A stretch of 14,501 nucleotides of DNA from Sulfurospirillum arcachonense (lineage in GTDB: Bacteria > Campylobacterota > Campylobacteria > Campylobacterales > Sulfurospirillaceae): assembly GCA_015662785.1 (NCBI GenBank), contig DQTM01000278.1, positions 1-14,501 on the forward strand. The letters run 5' to 3'. Shown here piece after piece: positions 6,020-13,491 of this stretch. The stretch's first letter is position 1; each line of letters begins with the position of its first letter. A program made the position numbers and the translations under genes. The notes below the pieces were generated by a model. That model ran no database searches and had not been told where the DNA came from. It worked only from the letters and a program-made list of their open reading frames with translations.

Positions 6020-6815
6020 AAATCATCTTTCAGTGATTCTTCCACTATTTGTTCTTCTGTTTTCTCTGCAATTTACATTTTTGACAGATAAAATCGTAGA
6101 AGATTACTCAAAAAAATTGACTCAAGATTACTCTATAGTTGTCGTTGCCCCGAAAACACTCTCAAGTGCAGTTATGAAGAGTAGAGTAAAAGGTATAAAG
6201 TCTATAGAAGAGATAAGTTCTAAAAAAATACTTGATAGATTAAAAGGTAATATTTCGTCAAAAAATATATCACTTTTAAAGATAGCTTTGCCAAAGTTTT
6301 ACTCTATGAAATTGAAATCATTTCCTAGCGTAAAAGAGATAGAACGAATAAAGAAAAAATTACTTTCAACTGGTCTTGTAACAAAAGTAGAGACTTTTTC
6401 AAAAACACACAATAGAGTTTACAGAATGTTTCAGGTACTCAAGAACACTGCATTTGTATTTTCAGTTTTTATATTGATTATTTCAGTTTTATTAATGTTC
6501 AAACAGATGAAAATTTGGTTGCTAGAACACAGAGAAAGAATGTCAGTAATGGCTCTTTTTGGTGCTCCTTTTTGGATGAAGAGTGCAGTGCTTTATAGAC
6601 TTGTTATAGTTGACTCTTTTATAAGTACAATTCTTGTTGCTGGAACTTTTATTTTCTTTCCTAGTATAGAAAAAGTCAAAGATTTTGCACAAAGTATGAG
6701 TATAAGCATACCAAAGTTCGATATATTAATAGATACAAGTATATTACTTGGTGTTTCACTTCTTTTTTCACTTTTTATAGTTTCTATTGTGATTAGAAAG
6801 ATGAACAAAGAATGA
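6006..6815 (+). CDS. ftsX: Cell-division membrane protein FtsX
   Basis: FtsX is the membrane half of FtsEX; its periplasmic loop binds EnvC-type coiled-coil activators and passes on conformational changes driven by FtsE. The 269-aa protein has the expected four membrane segments (about 8-27, 147-168, 194-217, 241-262), with a large extracytoplasmic domain of about 120 residues between the first two. The segment after TM2, EHRERMSVMALFGAP (174-188), matches the cytoplasmic coupling region of FtsX proteins. I chose the ATG at 6006, which has GGAG 6 nt upstream. A GTG four codons earlier (5994) is in frame but overlaps that binding site. The start overlaps ftsE by 14 nt and the stop overlaps the EnvC-like gene as ATGA. 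Sequence identity within FtsX is low, so the call rests on topology and neighbours. Confidence 0.88.
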   Translation: MKSLKNHLSVILPLFVLLFSLQFTFLTDKIVEDYSKKLTQDYSIVVVAPKTLSSAVMKSRVKGIKSIEEISSKKILDRLKGNISSKNISLLKIALPKFYSMKLKSFPSVKEIERIKKKLLSTGLVTKVETFSKTHNRVYRMFQVLKNTAFVFSVFILIISVLLMFKQMKIWLLEHRERMSVMALFGAPFWMKSAVLYRLVIVDSFISTILVAGTFIFFPSIEKVKDFAQSMSISIPKFDILIDTSILLGVSLLFSLFIVSIVIRKMNKE

Positions 6816-8032
6816 GAATATTTCTTTTTATTTTAGCTCTACATGTAACACTCTTTGCTGCGATTAGTACCGATAAAAAAATAGTTACTAAACAAAAAGA
6901 TTTAAAGTCAAAAAGTAAAGTTGAGAGAAGCATAAGCCGTAGATTAAACGATGTTGCAAAAGATATACTAAAAGAAGAAAAAAACTTAACTAGTATCAAG
7001 AAACAGATAGACAACCTAGGAAAGAATATAGCAAAAAATGAGAATATTGTAAAAGATAAAGAGGTAAATCTTAAACACTTAGTAACTCAAAATATGAAAC
7101 TTATTAAAAACAAAAGTGAGCTAGAGAAAAGAATAGTAAAAATCATCGCTGAGGATTTTTCTTTTTATCTTATATCTGATAAGAACTATCAAGATTCAAG
7201 TGACAATATTTTAGTAGAAGAGGCAGTAGATAAGATAGGCATAATTATGCAGAAGGAGTTCTCAAAACTTTCACGTGACTATGATAGAATCAACAAAAGG
7301 ATAGATGTTCAAAATTCTCAAATAAAGAGTATAAAAAGCTCAATTACAACATTGAAAAATAAAAAAATAAAATACTCATCTCTTAAAAAATCAAAACAAA
7401 AAAGTATAAAGAAGCTAAACGTACAAAGAGCGTCATACAAAAAAAGGTTGTTTAAAATTGAAAAAGAGAGAAATGAACTTAGAGCAACTCTTAAAAAGTT
7501 AAAAATTATAAAAGCAAAAGAAGATGAAGTGCAGAAGAAAAAAAGACTTGCTGCAATTAAAAAAGTACAGGGTGATTCAAAAATAAATGGAAAAATGACA
7601 GTACGACAGATAGGTTCATCGTATCAAAATAGTAGAGTTAAAAAGTATAGGGGCAAAAAGACTATTGCACCACTTGACAGCTTTACAATAAAAAGAAAAT
7701 TTGGAAGATATACAGACCCTATTTATAAGATTAAAATCTTTAATGAATCAGTTATTTTGACCTCAAAAATAAAAAATGCAAAAGTAAAAAATGTACTGAA
7801 TGGCAAAGTAGTCTATGCAAAAAATACAGCAGTCTTAGATAGAGTAGTCATAATAGAAAATAGCTATGGAATACATACTATATATGCACATCTTTCAAAG
7901 ATAGCACCAACTATAAAATTAGGCAAAAAGATAAAAAAAGGTTATGTGATAGGTAGAGTAGAGAAAGATCTTTCTTTTGAAGTTACACAAAAGAGTTATC
8001 ATATCAATCCTTTAGAGTTGATAAGATACTAA
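6812..8032 (+). CDS. envC: EnvC-like amidase activator, degenerate LytM (M23) domain
   Basis: This is a predicted periplasmic protein of 406 aa. It has a signal peptide (about 1-17, ending near LFAA), a very Lys/Glu-rich coiled-coil region (about 25-250, with a short break near 115-145), and a C-terminal M23/LytM fold (about 286-403, including GKVVYA, IYAHLSKI and the KKGYVIG strand). The zinc site is gone. By alignment to LytM enzymes the His-x-x-x-Asp ligands fall at N311 and I315, and the HxH pair is D386 and S388; only H360 of the AHLS segment remains. That is the state of E. coli EnvC, which cannot cut peptidoglycan but activates amidases when pulled on by FtsEX. The position next to ftsEX supports this, and a candidate amidase is encoded downstream at 13475. 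It starts in an ATGA overlap with the ftsX stop. Confidence 0.87.
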   Translation: MRIFLFILALHVTLFAAISTDKKIVTKQKDLKSKSKVERSISRRLNDVAKDILKEEKNLTSIKKQIDNLGKNIAKNENIVKDKEVNLKHLVTQNMKLIKNKSELEKRIVKIIAEDFSFYLISDKNYQDSSDNILVEEAVDKIGIIMQKEFSKLSRDYDRINKRIDVQNSQIKSIKSSITTLKNKKIKYSSLKKSKQKSIKKLNVQRASYKKRLFKIEKERNELRATLKKLKIIKAKEDEVQKKKRLAAIKKVQGDSKINGKMTVRQIGSSYQNSRVKKYRGKKTIAPLDSFTIKRKFGRYTDPIYKIKIFNESVILTSKIKNAKVKNVLNGKVVYAKNTAVLDRVVIIENSYGIHTIYAHLSKIAPTIKLGKKIKKGYVIGRVEKDLSFEVTQKSYHINPLELIRY

Positions 8033-8044
8033 GGTGTTTTATTG

Positions 8045-8050
8045 TATAAT
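8045..8050 (+). promoter_or_regulatory. Probable pyrH operon -10 box
   Basis: The 42-bp gap before pyrH contains GTTTTATTGTATAAT, a perfect TATAAT after a T-rich stretch and without a clear -35. It has the same TTGTATAAT form as the rodA box. Transcription would begin near 8057, giving a leader of about 18 nt that includes the AAGGTG binding site (8064-8069). It would drive pyrH, rpoZ, rel, tyrS and probably the following genes, since no later gap exceeds 12 bp. Read-through from the EnvC-like gene is also likely. Confidence 0.65.
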
Positions 8051-8074
8051 CCGCGAAAATAACAAGGTGATAAT

Positions 8075-8803
8075 ATGGGGAACAAAAGAGTATTAGTAAA
8101 GTTTTCAGGTGAAGCGTTAGCTGGTGAGAATGGTTTTGGTATAGATACATCTATATTGAAGTTTATTGCAGATGAGATAAAAACACTAATAAATAGTGGT
8201 ATTGAAGTAGGTATTGTTATTGGTGGTGGTAATATCATTCGTGGTGTTAGTGCTGCAAAAGATGGAATTATTAAAAGAACAAGTGGTGACTATATGGGGA
8301 TGTTATCAACTGTTATAAACTCAATTGCTATGCAAGAAGCAATAGAACACGTTGGCATGGAAGTAAGAGTTCAAAGTGCTATAAAAATGGAAGCTATTTG
8401 TGAAACTTTTATAGTTAGACGAGCGCAACGTCATCTTAAAAAAGGTAGAATCGTAATTTTTGCAGCAGGAACAGGTAACCCATATTTTACAACTGACACA
8501 GCAGCAACTCTAAGAGCTATTGAAATTGGTGCTGATATGATTATAAAAGCAACAAAAGTTGATGGTGTTTATGATAAAGATCCAAAGAAATTTTTAGATG
8601 CACAAAAACTAAATGAGCTTACATATGATAGAGCTATGAGTGACCACATAAAAGTAATGGATGATACTGCGATAGCTTTAGCAAAAGATAATAAACTACC
8701 AATTGTAGTTTGTAATATGTTTGTAAAAAATAACCTTTTAGATATTATAAATGGTGACTATTCAAAGTGTTCAATAGTAAAAAAACAAGAGGAATTAAAA
8801 TGA
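8075..8803 (+). CDS. pyrH: Uridylate kinase PyrH
   Basis: PyrH phosphorylates UMP to UDP with ATP, a step in pyrimidine nucleotide synthesis, in the cytoplasm as a hexamer. The 242-aa protein belongs to the amino-acid-kinase fold. It shows KFSGEAL (9-15) and GGGNIIRG (50-57) for phosphate binding, GDYMGML (71-77) in the UMP site, and GTGNPYFTTDTA (132-143), all family hallmarks. DGVYDKDP (163-170) follows in the nucleotide-binding region. The length is usual for bacterial UMP kinase. The ATG has AAGGTG 5 nt upstream and follows the promoter at 8045. The 3' end overlaps rpoZ as ATGA. As I recall, pyrH-rpoZ-spoT-tyrS is also the order in H. pylori and C. jejuni. Confidence 0.97.
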   Translation: MGNKRVLVKFSGEALAGENGFGIDTSILKFIADEIKTLINSGIEVGIVIGGGNIIRGVSAAKDGIIKRTSGDYMGMLSTVINSIAMQEAIEHVGMEVRVQSAIKMEAICETFIVRRAQRHLKKGRIVIFAAGTGNPYFTTDTAATLRAIEIGADMIIKATKVDGVYDKDPKKFLDAQKLNELTYDRAMSDHIKVMDDTAIALAKDNKLPIVVCNMFVKNNLLDIINGDYSKCSIVKKQEELK

Positions 8804-9018
8804 GAACAGAAAAAATAACAGCAAAAGCACTTAAGTTTGTAGATGATGATAGATATAAATTGGCATTATTGGTAGCAAAACGTGCAGAGCAGTTAGCAAA
8901 TGGTGCAGAGCCATTGGTAAAAAAAGAAGATGCAAATAGTAAGTTTACTGATATTGCACTTTTAGAAGTGGCTGAAGGAAAAGTATCTATTGAGTCTTTC
9001 TTGGATAAAGAAGAGTAG
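8800..9018 (+). CDS. rpoZ: RNA polymerase omega subunit
   Basis: Omega is the small subunit that binds and stabilises beta-prime in RNA polymerase. The 72-aa product has the family core: ITAKAL, DDDRYKLALLVAKRAEQL (15-32), and IALLEVAEGKV near the C-terminus. The frame extends upstream to 8767, but I chose the ATG at 8800 because it overlaps the pyrH stop as ATGA and has AAGAGGA just upstream. In E. coli the N-terminal Ala-Arg-Val helps form ppGpp site 1. Aligning on the conserved Arg of the NRF/DRY segment, the residues here are Glu4-Lys5-Ile6 with two extra residues before them, so that motif is not exact. The adjacent rel gene makes ppGpp. Confidence 0.93.
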   Translation: MRTEKITAKALKFVDDDRYKLALLVAKRAEQLANGAEPLVKKEDANSKFTDIALLEVAEGKVSIESFLDKEE

Positions 9019-9028
9019 TTAACAGACT

Positions 9029-11182
9029 ATGGAATGGTTAATTGAGCGTGTTAAGTCTTGCAAAGATGTAGATGATGCAATAGAACTTCTATATGAACAC
9101 ATTCCGAAGAGCAAAAATGTAGAAAAAGCACTATTTTTTACTCAACAAAAACATGAAGGTCAGTTGCGCAAGAGTGGAGAAGCGTATGCAATTCACCCTA
9201 TTCTGGTTTCTGTTTTTGTTGCTTATTTGGGTGGTGATGAAGATATGATTACCGCTGGTCTTTTACACGATGTTGTAGAAGATACCTGTTGTTCAATTGA
9301 TGAAGTCTCATCTAAATTTAACAATGAAGTAGCCCATTTAGTCGAGGGATTGACTAAAATAATGGAAATACGTGACAGTGAACTAATACCGTCAAACTCA
9401 AATGAAAAGATTATATCTTCAGCATTGAGTTTTAGAAAGATGCTTTTAGCTTCTACTAATGATATAAGAGTTTTAGTAATTAAACTTTGTGATAGACTTC
9501 ACAATATGCTTACACTTGAATCTTTAAGCCCAGCAAAACAGAGAAGAATTAGCGAAGAGACTATTGTTGTTTATGGACCAATAGCACATAGACTTGGTAT
9601 CTCTTCAATAAAAAATCATTTAGAAGATTTAAGTTTTAAATATGCTCTCCCAAGTGAACATAAAAAAATAGATGATTACATACAAGAACATTCTCAGCAA
9701 CTTCAATTAAGATTAAATCACTTTACTTCTGAAACCAAAACGTTGATGTTAAAAAATGGTTTTATTGAGAACGATTTTGATATAGAGAGGCGTGTAAAAC
9801 ACTATTATTCAATCTACCTTAAAATGCAGAGAAAAGGTGTCTCAATTGAAGAGGTTCTTGATATGCTTGCAATTAGAGTTATCGTTAATGAGCCTATTGA
9901 TTGTTATCGTGCACTTGGGATTATCCATCAAAATTTTAACCCACTTATTTCTAGATTTAAAGATTATATAGCGATACCAAAAGAGAATGGTTATCAAACC
10001 ATTCATACAACAGTTTTTGATAACAAATCCATCATAGAGTCACAAATACGAACAAAAGATATGCATAAAACTGCAGAATTTGGAGTAGCTGCTCACTGGA
10101 AGTATAAAAGTGGTGGATTAAACCCAAAACTAGAATGGCTCAATGATTTTAAAGCACAAGATGAAGCAAGCGAAAATATTGAAGAATTTTATGAGATAGC
10201 AAAAGACAATTTATATAGTGAAGATATAGCAGTTTTTTCTCCTAAAGGAGACATTTTTACACTTCCTCGTGGGGCAACTGTTCTTGATTTTGCTTATGAA
10301 GTTCATACTGAAGTTGGAGCTTATGCAAAAGAGGCTTATGTTAACAAACAGAAAACACCATTTTTGACAGAGCTTAAAAATGGTGATATTGTAAGAATTA
10401 TCACCTCTAAAGAACCTCGTTTTAGATGTAGTTGGGTAAATAGTGTAAAAACAGGAAAAGCAAGAAATGCAATTGCGGTAAACTGTCGTCAAAAAATGAA
10501 AGAGATAAATAATAAGATAGCTATAGACATACTAGTATCTGTTTTTAACGTAAGAGATAGAAAACTAAGACGTTGGTTAGATAAAGAGAATATAGCGAGT
10601 AAAGTGTTTAAAATTGCAACTGACTCTGTTTATTTTAAAAACATAGTTAACACTTTAAAAAAGTATCCAAAAAGTGATAAAATTCTATTTCCATTTTTAA
10701 ACTTAAATAAATATAACATTAAAAAACAGAAGTTTGATAACATAGTGATTTATTCAAATCAAAATGTTTCAAATGTACTTTTTGACTACTGTTGTCACCC
10801 AAAACGTGGTGATGACATCATAGGGTTTAAAAAAGGTAGTGATGTTATGGTTCATCACAAGTTTTGTGAACGTGCTTCAACATTTATGGAACAAAAAGAG
10901 CAAATGATATTTGTGAAGTGGACAAGAGAAGCCCCAGAGAGATATAGACTCATTGTTGGGCTAGAAAATAAAAGAGGTTCTTTAGCGACTTTTTTACAAT
11001 ATTTGGCTAAAATGCAAATCAATCTTGTAACTATAGAGTTAGGTCAATCAGAAGAGGGTCATGCGGATTACTTTGAAATGATACTTGAGCTACCTGATAA
11101 AAATATAGAGTTAGCAAGGGAAAAATTAAAAGCAAGATATAGAGTTATAGATTTTGTATCTGCAAATGATGTATATAAATAG
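9029..11182 (+). CDS. spoT: Bifunctional (p)ppGpp synthetase/hydrolase, Rel/SpoT type
   Basis: This long RSH protein makes and degrades the alarmone (p)ppGpp in the stringent response. It is 717 aa, the usual length. The N-terminal HD hydrolase keeps H56, H80-D81 (LLHDVVED) and D155 (LCDRLHNM), so hydrolysis is predicted. The synthetase has RRVKHYYSIYLKMQRKG (254-270), RFKDYIAIPKENGYQTIHT (309-327) and IESQIRT (336-342). The R-x-K-D motif (309-312) is the bifunctional type; RelA-only synthetases have E-x-D-D. A TGS domain (about 400-458) and a C-terminal ACT domain (about 640-710) complete the regulatory half. No second RSH gene is visible in the window. Gaps to rpoZ (10 bp) and tyrS (12 bp) place it inside one operon. 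Confidence 0.96.
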   Translation: MEWLIERVKSCKDVDDAIELLYEHIPKSKNVEKALFFTQQKHEGQLRKSGEAYAIHPILVSVFVAYLGGDEDMITAGLLHDVVEDTCCSIDEVSSKFNNEVAHLVEGLTKIMEIRDSELIPSNSNEKIISSALSFRKMLLASTNDIRVLVIKLCDRLHNMLTLESLSPAKQRRISEETIVVYGPIAHRLGISSIKNHLEDLSFKYALPSEHKKIDDYIQEHSQQLQLRLNHFTSETKTLMLKNGFIENDFDIERRVKHYYSIYLKMQRKGVSIEEVLDMLAIRVIVNEPIDCYRALGIIHQNFNPLISRFKDYIAIPKENGYQTIHTTVFDNKSIIESQIRTKDMHKTAEFGVAAHWKYKSGGLNPKLEWLNDFKAQDEASENIEEFYEIAKDNLYSEDIAVFSPKGDIFTLPRGATVLDFAYEVHTEVGAYAKEAYVNKQKTPFLTELKNGDIVRIITSKEPRFRCSWVNSVKTGKARNAIAVNCRQKMKEINNKIAIDILVSVFNVRDRKLRRWLDKENIASKVFKIATDSVYFKNIVNTLKKYPKSDKILFPFLNLNKYNIKKQKFDNIVIYSNQNVSNVLFDYCCHPKRGDDIIGFKKGSDVMVHHKFCERASTFMEQKEQMIFVKWTREAPERYRLIVGLENKRGSLATFLQYLAKMQINLVTIELGQSEEGHADYFEMILELPDKNIELAREKLKARYRVIDFVSANDVYK

Positions 11183-11194
11183 AAAGAGAGAAAA

Positions 11195-12394
11195 ATGATT
11201 AAAGAAGCGATAAGTGAAATCGGACGTGGCGTTGCTGAAATCATAGATATGGAGCGTATTGAAGTTCTTTTAAAAGAGTATTTTGAGAATGGTAAAAACT
11301 ATTATGTAAAAGCTGGATTTGATCCAACTGCTCCTGATCTACATCTTGGGCATACTGTTTTACTACAAAAGATGGCAGTTTTACAAAAGTATGGTGCGAT
11401 TGTTCAGTTTCTTATAGGTGATTTTACAGGTATGATTGGTGATCCTACTGGGAAAAATGAAACTAGAAAAAAGCTAGATCGTGAGACAGTTTTAAGAAAT
11501 GCAGAGAGTTATAAAGAACAAGTTTTTAAAGTACTAGACCCTGATAAAACAGAAGTTATGTTTAACTCTGAGTGGTTAGAGAAACTAGGAGCTGCTGGAA
11601 TAATTGAGCTTACTACAACTTTTAATGTAGCTCGTATGTTAGAGCGTGAAGATTTTGAAAAGCGTTATAAGTCACAAACACCAATCTCAATAAGTGAGTT
11701 TTTATATCCACTTCTTCAAGGTTACGATAGTGTAGCTATGAATTGTGATATAGAGATGGGTGGAACTGACCAAAAGTTTAATCTTCTTATGGGAAGACAA
11801 CTTCAACGTACATATAATGTAGGGAAAGAACAAGCAGTAGTTATGATGCCACTTCTTGAGGGACTTGATGGCGTTAACAAGATGAGTAAGTCTCTGAACA
11901 ATTACATTGGTGTTACCGATAAACCAAGTGATATGTTTGGTAAAGTGTTAAGTATCAGTGATGATTTAATGTGGAGATACTATGAACTTTTAAGTTCTCT
12001 TAGTCTTGAAGAGATTGCTACATGTAAAGAAGATGTTAAAAGTGGAAAACTTCACCCAAAACTAGCGAAAGAGAATTTAGCAATAGAATTAGTAGCTAGA
12101 TACCACAATGAAGAGTTAGCTTTAAAGGCAAAAGAAGAGTTCAATAATGTTCACAAAAAAAATGAACTACCATCAGATATAAAAGAGTTTGATTTGGAAG
12201 GTCCAATTTGGATAGCAAAAGCATTGGTAGAGTGTAAAATATCTCCATCAACTTCACAATCACGCCGTGATATAAAACAAGGTGCTGTTAAATTAAATCA
12301 AGAAAAAATAAGCGATGAGCAGTTACAGTTAGACAAAGGTGAGTATATACTTCAAGTTGGAAAAAGAAAATTTGCTAAGTTAAAGGTAATATAA
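11195..12394 (+). CDS. tyrS: Tyrosyl-tRNA synthetase, TyrZ-like (KMSKS) form
   Basis: This enzyme charges tRNA-Tyr with tyrosine. It is a class I synthetase of 399 aa with the HIGH-type motif HLGH (50-53) after GFDPTAPDLH, GGTDQKF in the tyrosine/tRNA region, the KMSKS loop intact as KMSKS (229-233), and a C-terminal S4 domain (SRRDIKQGAVKLN) that binds the tRNA. E. coli TyrS has a KFGKT-type loop, so by its KMSKS and GDFTGMIGDPTGKNETRK segment this belongs to the second bacterial subgroup, often called TyrZ. It is the only tyrosyl enzyme in the window and likely the housekeeping one. A purine-rich binding site (AAAGAGAG) precedes the ATG. The stop overlaps the next gene's start as TAATG. Confidence 0.96.
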   Translation: MIKEAISEIGRGVAEIIDMERIEVLLKEYFENGKNYYVKAGFDPTAPDLHLGHTVLLQKMAVLQKYGAIVQFLIGDFTGMIGDPTGKNETRKKLDRETVLRNAESYKEQVFKVLDPDKTEVMFNSEWLEKLGAAGIIELTTTFNVARMLEREDFEKRYKSQTPISISEFLYPLLQGYDSVAMNCDIEMGGTDQKFNLLMGRQLQRTYNVGKEQAVVMMPLLEGLDGVNKMSKSLNNYIGVTDKPSDMFGKVLSISDDLMWRYYELLSSLSLEEIATCKEDVKSGKLHPKLAKENLAIELVARYHNEELALKAKEEFNNVHKKNELPSDIKEFDLEGPIWIAKALVECKISPSTSQSRRDIKQGAVKLNQEKISDEQLQLDKGEYILQVGKRKFAKLKVI

Positions 12395-13491
12395 TGTCAT
12401 TTAAATCATTGAAAATAGGTAAATATACGATAAAGCATCCCATAGTTCAAGGTGGTATGGGACTTGGAATTAGTTGGGATAAATTAGCTGGTACTGTTAG
12501 TAGTGAAGGTGGGCTTGGAGTAGTAAGTTCAGTTGGAACTGGTTACTATGATGAGAGAAAATATAGTGATAAAGATATAAATGAAAGACCTCTTCATGAA
12601 TCTAACTTCTATTCGAGTAAAGGCTTAAAAGCTATTATTGACAATGCAAGAAAAATTGCCGATGGTAACCCAATAGCCGTTAATATACTCTATGCAAGTA
12701 ATGATTATGAACGCATTGCAAGGGATGCTTGTGCTGCTGGAATTGACATCATAATAACAGGTGCTGGACTTCCTACAAATATGCCTGAGTTTACTGAAAA
12801 CTATCCTGATGTAGCATTAGTTCCTATTGTATCATCTGCAAAAGCTCTTAAAATCATTTGCAAAAGATGGACAAAAAGATACAATAGACTTCCTGATGCA
12901 GTTGTAGTTGAAGGACCACTTAGTGGTGGTCATCAAGGTTTTACTTATGAGCAGTGTAAGCAAGATGAATATCAGTTAGAGAATTTGATAAAACCTATCA
13001 AAGAAGAGATAAAAAAATGGGGTGATTTTCCTCTCATTGCTGCTGGTGGTGTTTGGGATAAAGCTGACATTGAGCGTATGATGGAACTTGGAGCCAATGG
13101 TGTTCAAATGGGAACACGTTTCATAGGAACTCATGAGTGTGATGCCCATGATAACTTCAAAGAAGTTATACTAGGAGCGAAAGAGGAAGATATAAAACTT
13201 CTAAAATCTCCAGTTGGGTATCCTGCACGTGGAGTAAGAACAAACTTAATAAAATTAGTAGACAAAAGAGAAGGTCCAAAGGTAAAGTGTATTAGTAACT
13301 GTGTAGCACCATGTAAACGTGGTATTGAAGCGAAAGAGGTTGGTTATTGTATAGCTGACAGATTATCAGATGCATTTCTTGGAAGAAAAGAGACAGGATT
13401 GTTTTTTACAGGAGCCAATGGATATAAACTCAATGAGATTATAAGTGTTAAGGAACTACTCAATAAGTTGATAAATGGCGAAAATAGTTAA
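12394..13491 (+). CDS. Nitronate monooxygenase-like FMN flavoprotein
   Basis: This is a TIM-barrel FMN protein of the nitronate monooxygenase/2-nitropropane dioxygenase family, 365 aa. Marks are PIVQGGMGLGIS (16-27), the GGHQG segment with the family's conserved catalytic-position His (H180), AAGGVWD (216-222) and GANGVQMGTRF (233-243) for FMN phosphate binding. Family members oxidise nitronates, reduce enoyl thioesters (FabK) or have other flavin chemistry, and the substrate cannot be assigned here. An unusual C-terminal cluster, C299-x3-C303-x3-C307 and C319, resembles a cysteine-rich tail I recall in a clostridial/epsilonproteobacterial subgroup; it might bind a metal or Fe-S centre. The gene is joined by TAATG to tyrS and overlaps the amidase by 17 nt. 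As I recall, the same neighbours occur at HP0772-HP0774 and Cj1269c-Cj1271c. Confidence 0.85.
   Translation: MSFKSLKIGKYTIKHPIVQGGMGLGISWDKLAGTVSSEGGLGVVSSVGTGYYDERKYSDKDINERPLHESNFYSSKGLKAIIDNARKIADGNPIAVNILYASNDYERIARDACAAGIDIIITGAGLPTNMPEFTENYPDVALVPIVSSAKALKIICKRWTKRYNRLPDAVVVEGPLSGGHQGFTYEQCKQDEYQLENLIKPIKEEIKKWGDFPLIAAGGVWDKADIERMMELGANGVQMGTRFIGTHECDAHDNFKEVILGAKEEDIKLLKSPVGYPARGVRTNLIKLVDKREGPKVKCISNCVAPCKRGIEAKEVGYCIADRLSDAFLGRKETGLFFTGANGYKLNEIISVKELLNKLINGENS

Noticed and set aside
6812..8032. Active M23 zinc endopeptidase
   Set aside because: Three of the expected zinc-ligand positions and one of the catalytic His positions are substituted, which fits an activator and not an enzyme.
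10211..10492. 93-codon minus-strand frame rich in Cys and Phe
   Set aside because: The composition is what results from reading Lys/Glu-rich codons of the RSH TGS region backwards.
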